Positions 60,176 to 64,000 of a stretch of DNA of 64,000 bases are shown piece after piece; the stretch's first letter is position 1, and each line of letters opens with the position of its first letter. The stretch spans positions 29,215,403 through 29,279,402 of the forward strand of contig CM038722.1 of the NCBI GenBank assembly GCA_021613375.1, written 5' to 3'. The notes under the pieces were generated by a model. It was not told the DNA's origin. It worked only from the letters and a program-made list of their open reading frames with translations, and ran no database searches. The position numbers were made by a program, and so were the translations under genes. The stretch comes from Megaleporinus macrocephalus. Taxonomy: Eukaryota; Chordata; Actinopteri; Characiformes; Anostomidae.

Positions 60176-60795
60176 ATATAGTTCTACAATTACAGACTGA
60201 TTTTCTGCATACATTGTTTATCCCCTTTCACCCTGTTCTTTAATGGTCAGCACCCCCATAGAGCAGGCAGTGCAGTGACACTAATGTGGTAGAGCAGTAT
60301 TAGTGTGTGTTGTGCTGGTGCGAGTGGATCAGACACAGCAGAGCTGCTGGAGTGTTTAAACACTGTGTCCACTCTATTAGACACTCCTACCTTGCGGGTC
60401 AACAGTGTAGATGTAAAGTCAAAGATGATAGTTTATCTGTTACTGCACAGTTTCTGTTGGTCATCCTCTAGTCCTTCATCAGTGCTCACAGGACGCCGCC
60501 CACAGGACACTGTTGGCTGGATGTTTTGGTTGGTGGACGATTCTCAGTCCAGCAGTGACACTGTGGAGGTGTTTAAACTCCAGCAGCACTTCTGTGTCTG
60601 ATCCACTCACACCCGCACAACACACACTAACACACCACCACCATGTTAAGGTCACTGCAGTGCTGAGAATGATCCACCTCTCTAATAGTACCTGCTCTGT
60701 GGGGGCCTGTGGTGGTCCTGACCATTGAAGAACAGGCTGAAGATGGAACATCAAAGTATACAGAGAAACAGATGGACTACAGTCTGTAATTGTTG
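60176..60795. mobile_element. Large foldback (palindromic) element
   Basis: The two halves are inverted copies: ACAATTACAGACTG at 60186 against CAGTCTGTAATTG at 60779, CTGTTCTTTAATGGTCAGCA against TGACCATTGAAGAACAG, and GTGGATCAGACACAGCAGAG against CTTCTGTGTCTGATCCAC. The RNA or single strand would form one long hairpin. Open frames inside are artefacts of the repeat. Confidence 0.85.
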
Positions 60796-60799
60796 ACTG

Positions 60800-62010
60800 A
60801 TATTATATGGTCAGTGGAGCCGATAGACAACGAGTGTAGAACCAAGGAGGTGCATCTAAATGCTCAGTGTGAGTGCATGTTGATAATAATAATAATAGTG
60901 ATAATAGAATGGGGTACATTTGAAAAGAAAGATAAATAAAACCTATTATTGGGGACTACTTTGCCTACCTGAGGACCAACAGGTGTCTCTCTGTCCTGCA
61001 TGTGTTTACAAAATACTTTTTAGACTAAAACCTTCTGATAAAACAATGCTTCTGGCATCGGCCAGCACAGATAGTTAGTAGTTTCATAAGTTTCTGAGAA
61101 ACAGATTGTAGAGACATTAAGCTTTTGGGATGTCTGGTTTCTATCACCACCACTAAGAACTACTCTGGCTTGGACAGGCTGTGATTTCTCTAGAATCTCC
61201 TTCTCTTTCTTTTTTATCATGTTATTAATGTACTTATGCACAAATGCTACTCATCGTAACTGGAAGTAGTATTTCCTTTGCTGCAGTGCGGCTTGGACGC
61301 CAGCTTGGGTCTATATGATGGCGTGTTCAGAAGTGTCTGCTTTAATCCTCATTACTCTCTGGAGTGGTCCGCTGTACTCGGTTGGGGTTCTTGTTTGTGC
61401 AGGTTACGGTGGGGGGTGAAAGGTGGCCACGGTCACTTCACATCTTTACAAATCAGCAGAAGCTGTCAGGCCTCTGCTTTTAGTGCCAGCCCCTCTAAAC
61501 TCCACACTGTAACACTACAAAGCCTGAACTGTGCACACACACACACACACACACTATAGAACATAATACAAACTTTAGAATAAGACTTCCCTTATCAGTG
61601 GGTATTAGGTAGGTTATAAACACACAAAGTTTTAATAAACAGTTATAACTTATCAATAAGATAAAAGTGTACTGTTCTATTTAATGAATGTGAAGGTGTT
61701 GAAGCTGACAGGTTTGAGGACTGATGGCAAGGCAGGTTTATTCGTATAGCACCTTTAATTCACAGTGGCAACTCAGAGTGCTTTAAATAAATAAAGCCTT
61801 AAGTGATTCAGTTAAAAGGAAATAATAAATATAAATCATTAAAGCATTGAAATGAATCAGTTGGAAGAAATAAGAAATATACAAATATTTAGAAAGAAAG
61901 TAAATTAAACATAAAAAGAAAGAGTGAGGGTTAAAAGTGGTGTTGAACTGTGTGCTGAGGTCCATCCTTCTGGCTTTTCTTTACCGTGCATCACTCCTGC
62001 ACCCCACTGT
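60800..62010. other. No recognised gene; repeat fragments
   Basis: A (CA)n at 61533-61553 and a common fish repeat start at 61725-61790 (GCAGGTTTATTCGTATAGCA). 61935-61978 (GTGCTGAGGTCCATCCTTCT) is repeated directly at 62855-62890. Confidence 0.45.
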
Positions 62011-62014
62011 CAGG

Positions 62015-62440
62015 CCCAAGTGACAGAGTCGAGGCACGCGGGAACAGGAGGTAAAACAGGGTCTTTAATAGTGCAAATCCAGAGAACAGGCAGGGTCAAA
62101 ACCGATAACCCATCAGCGAACTATATATTAGAGAGAAAATCCAGAAAACGGAAACGGAGAACAGGAAAACAGGAAAACAGGTCGATAACCAGAAGGCAAA
62201 AGATGATACGCTTAGAGCTACAACTTACAAAACAAGTACTAAACCTCACAAAGAGCTGAGGCGACAAAGCAGCTTATATACACACAGGTTAACGACAAAC
62301 AGGTGCGTTAGTAATCTGGAGACTGAGATCTACTGGACGCTGACAGATGCCTGATGGTGATGTCATCCGCCGGTGGCCTCTGGGAACTGTAGTCTCCGGG
62401 CTGAGCAGACTCACCAGCGGAGCTGCATAGTTGGCTCTGT
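62015..62440. repeat. LTR-like repeat
   Basis: GAGTCGAGGCACGCGGGAAC ... GTCTTTAATAGTGCAAATCC ... GGGAACTGTAGTCTCCG wording of a common fish LTR-type repeat, GC-richer than the flanks. Ends are approximate. Confidence 0.4.
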
Positions 62441-62444
62441 GTAT

Positions 62445-62590
62445 CATCATTGTCCAATGAAAAACAAGTATCTACAAAATAGCAGCTTTACAGGAAAGAC
62501 CAAAAAGATAATTTACTTTCAATGTAAGTCAATGGAACCAGAATCCTTTCCAAGCTATTTTGGAGCACTTCTATTGGTCCATTCATCATG
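62445..62590. repeat. Inverted-repeat element, copy B
   Basis: Starts ATTGTCCAATGAAAAACAAG and contains TTTCAATGTAAGTCAATGGA, the reverse complement of text in 57180-57300. The right terminal repeat is degraded. Confidence 0.6.
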
Positions 62591-63146
62591 AAACCACTGA
62601 TGTGTTCAAACGATGTAGAAAACTCAAAATGGCCAAAAATGGAAATACATGTTTACTGCTTGGCTAGTCGGCCCTAGAGGCACAATTTTATTCCAGAAAC
62701 TGCACTAAAGATTTCTCTTATATTGTCATGCACTCTTTTATATTGCCAGGGTCCAGGCCACGTCTCTAGGGTAAGCCTCTGTCTCAGTAAAAAAGAAAAA
62801 TATTTAAAAGAAAGAAAATGAAACATAGAAATAAAATATGAGGTTTAAAAGTGACGTTGGACTGTGTGCTGAGGTCCATCCTTCTGGCTCATGTTTTTCT
62901 TTACTGTTACCTTTTCCCATTATTCTCCGACCTTTCCACCAGTCCCCAATCAACAAACCTTTATCAAAACCCGTGCGTTACTCGGATAGAGAAAACATGA
63001 ACTTGAGCTTCAACAGTTTAAATAAGTGTGGGTTCACTATTAGTCAAGCAACAGGTCACTGTTATCCCTTTTATTTATTTTACATTTGTTTATTAAGTAA
63101 TTAATTAATCGGTTAATTATTTTTAACTCTACATAACCCTTATATG

Positions 63147-63147
<1 letters not shown>

Positions 63148-63223
<76 letters not shown>
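63148..63223. repeat. (TA)n microsatellite
   Basis: About 76 bases of AT dinucleotide. The open frames across it are repeat artefacts. Confidence 0.95.
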
Positions 63224-63227
<4 letters not shown>

Positions 63228-63299
63228 TATATGAAAAAAAAAACAATAATTTCAAAAGATCATATAATAAAAACATAATAAATCTTAAATAACAAATAT

Positions 63300-64000
63300 A
63301 ACCTGTGTTTAAATAAAAATTAAAGAAGCTAAATCAATCATTGCTACAGTCTATTTATTTATTTATTTATTCATACTTTGTTGCTATTATCCATTGAGAT
63401 ATGAAGTGCTACTGACTGCCTGAGTAATACAGAGCATTTTAGGAAAACAGTAAATGTACAACTGCAGGATTACAAACAAACACAATGTTATTGATCACTT
63501 TACATGTAAACAGAGCTTTTATTAGTGGATCAGGACTCCAGCACATTCAGTTAACAGAGCAACAGAGGCTGTGATTGGCTGAAGTATCTGAGCACTGATC
63601 ATGTCAGTGAAATGAAATGACAGGAGGAAAACACTGTGTCCATAGAGAGCAGAAGTGGTTATGTGACTATCCAGTGGGCCTCACAGTACGTTCCATTACA
63701 CTGGGAACAGCCTGGGCTGGGTCTGAGGGTGGAGGGTGAACGCTCAAGCAGCAGTCACTTCTCATTACATCTTTTAGGGCTCGAGCAGCCTCAGAGACGG
63801 AGCGCAATGGTCAAGCTGAACAACAGCAGTACGACGGCGCTCACAGGCAGGAGATGAGTCCATCTTTTAAAGCAGTTCTAGCCAGTATATGTACACCGTG
63901 TATCTCATCCCTGCTCCTGGGGGCCCACTGCTTCACATTTTAGAGTCTTCTCTGTCTTTCTCAAGTACTTGTCCATGTTTGGACAGGCTAGTCATGTGTA
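63300..64000. other. No recognised gene
   Basis: Includes a (TTTA)n run near 63352 and, from about 63890, a piece of a common fish repeat (ATCCCTGCTCCTGGGGGCCC). Nothing coding is supported. Confidence 0.4.

Noticed and set aside
60305..60754. Open frames of 70-98 codons on both strands
   Set aside because: They arise from the palindromic foldback element and mirror each other.
63040..63276. Open frame of alternating Ile-Tyr
   Set aside because: Translation of a (TA)n microsatellite. The same applies to 20206-20402.
1..64000. CRISPR arrays, bacterial operons, riboswitches
   Set aside because: The window is vertebrate DNA. The tandem repeats seen (32-bp, 46-bp, microsatellites) have no spacer structure.

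Overview
This is a vertebrate, almost certainly teleost fish, nuclear DNA window. Genes are split into short exons with GT/AG introns, and there are long AT-rich non-coding stretches and microsatellites. The transposon mix is typical of fish: Tc1-like, EnSpm-like, hAT-like, L1, L2/Rex-like, a Gmr1-type Gypsy element, a tRNA-derived SINE and foldback elements. An ostariophysan (characin- or catfish-like) source is plausible from the repeats, but I cannot fix the species.

Three protein-coding loci are well supported. (1) 348-2464 (+): the last five exons of a tetraspanin (TSPAN1-like); its first exons lie left of the window. (2) 27549-38658 (+): a stonustoxin/neoverrucotoxin-like (SNTX family) module of two exons, followed on the same strand by a complete tandem-repeat galectin module of seven exons, with one possible 120-bp linker exon between them. 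All junctions are phase-compatible and would give a single open frame of 975 codons, so this may be one chimeric gene: a pore-former-family body with lectin domains where PRY-SPRY normally sits. It is the most interesting object here; two neighbouring genes remain the alternative. (3) 46642-56077 (-): a complete bestrophin-2 (best2) chloride-channel gene, nine coding exons, 623 codons, all splice sites intact.

A segmental duplication frames the window. The last tetraspanin exon and the DNA after it (from 2355) reappear at 45608 and run colinearly, with large deletions on the left, through best2. The left copy keeps the tetraspanin gene and has only best2 debris; the right copy has only the last tetraspanin exon and an intact best2.

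Between them, 7.3-27.3 kb is a transposon graveyard: Tc1 remnants; a Gypsy element with integrase before reverse transcriptase, sitting between two L1 pieces; a 6.5-kb EnSpm-like element (16019-22519) whose ends are fixed by an uninterrupted copy of its target at 8.9 kb and which carries a decayed transposase plus a second, multi-exon gene with a CIDE-N-like segment; and a 2.1-kb element (24930-27027) inserted in another repeat.

38.7-45.6 kb and 56.1-64 kb hold no gene I can support. They contain repeats, including a 600-bp foldback and several microsatellites.
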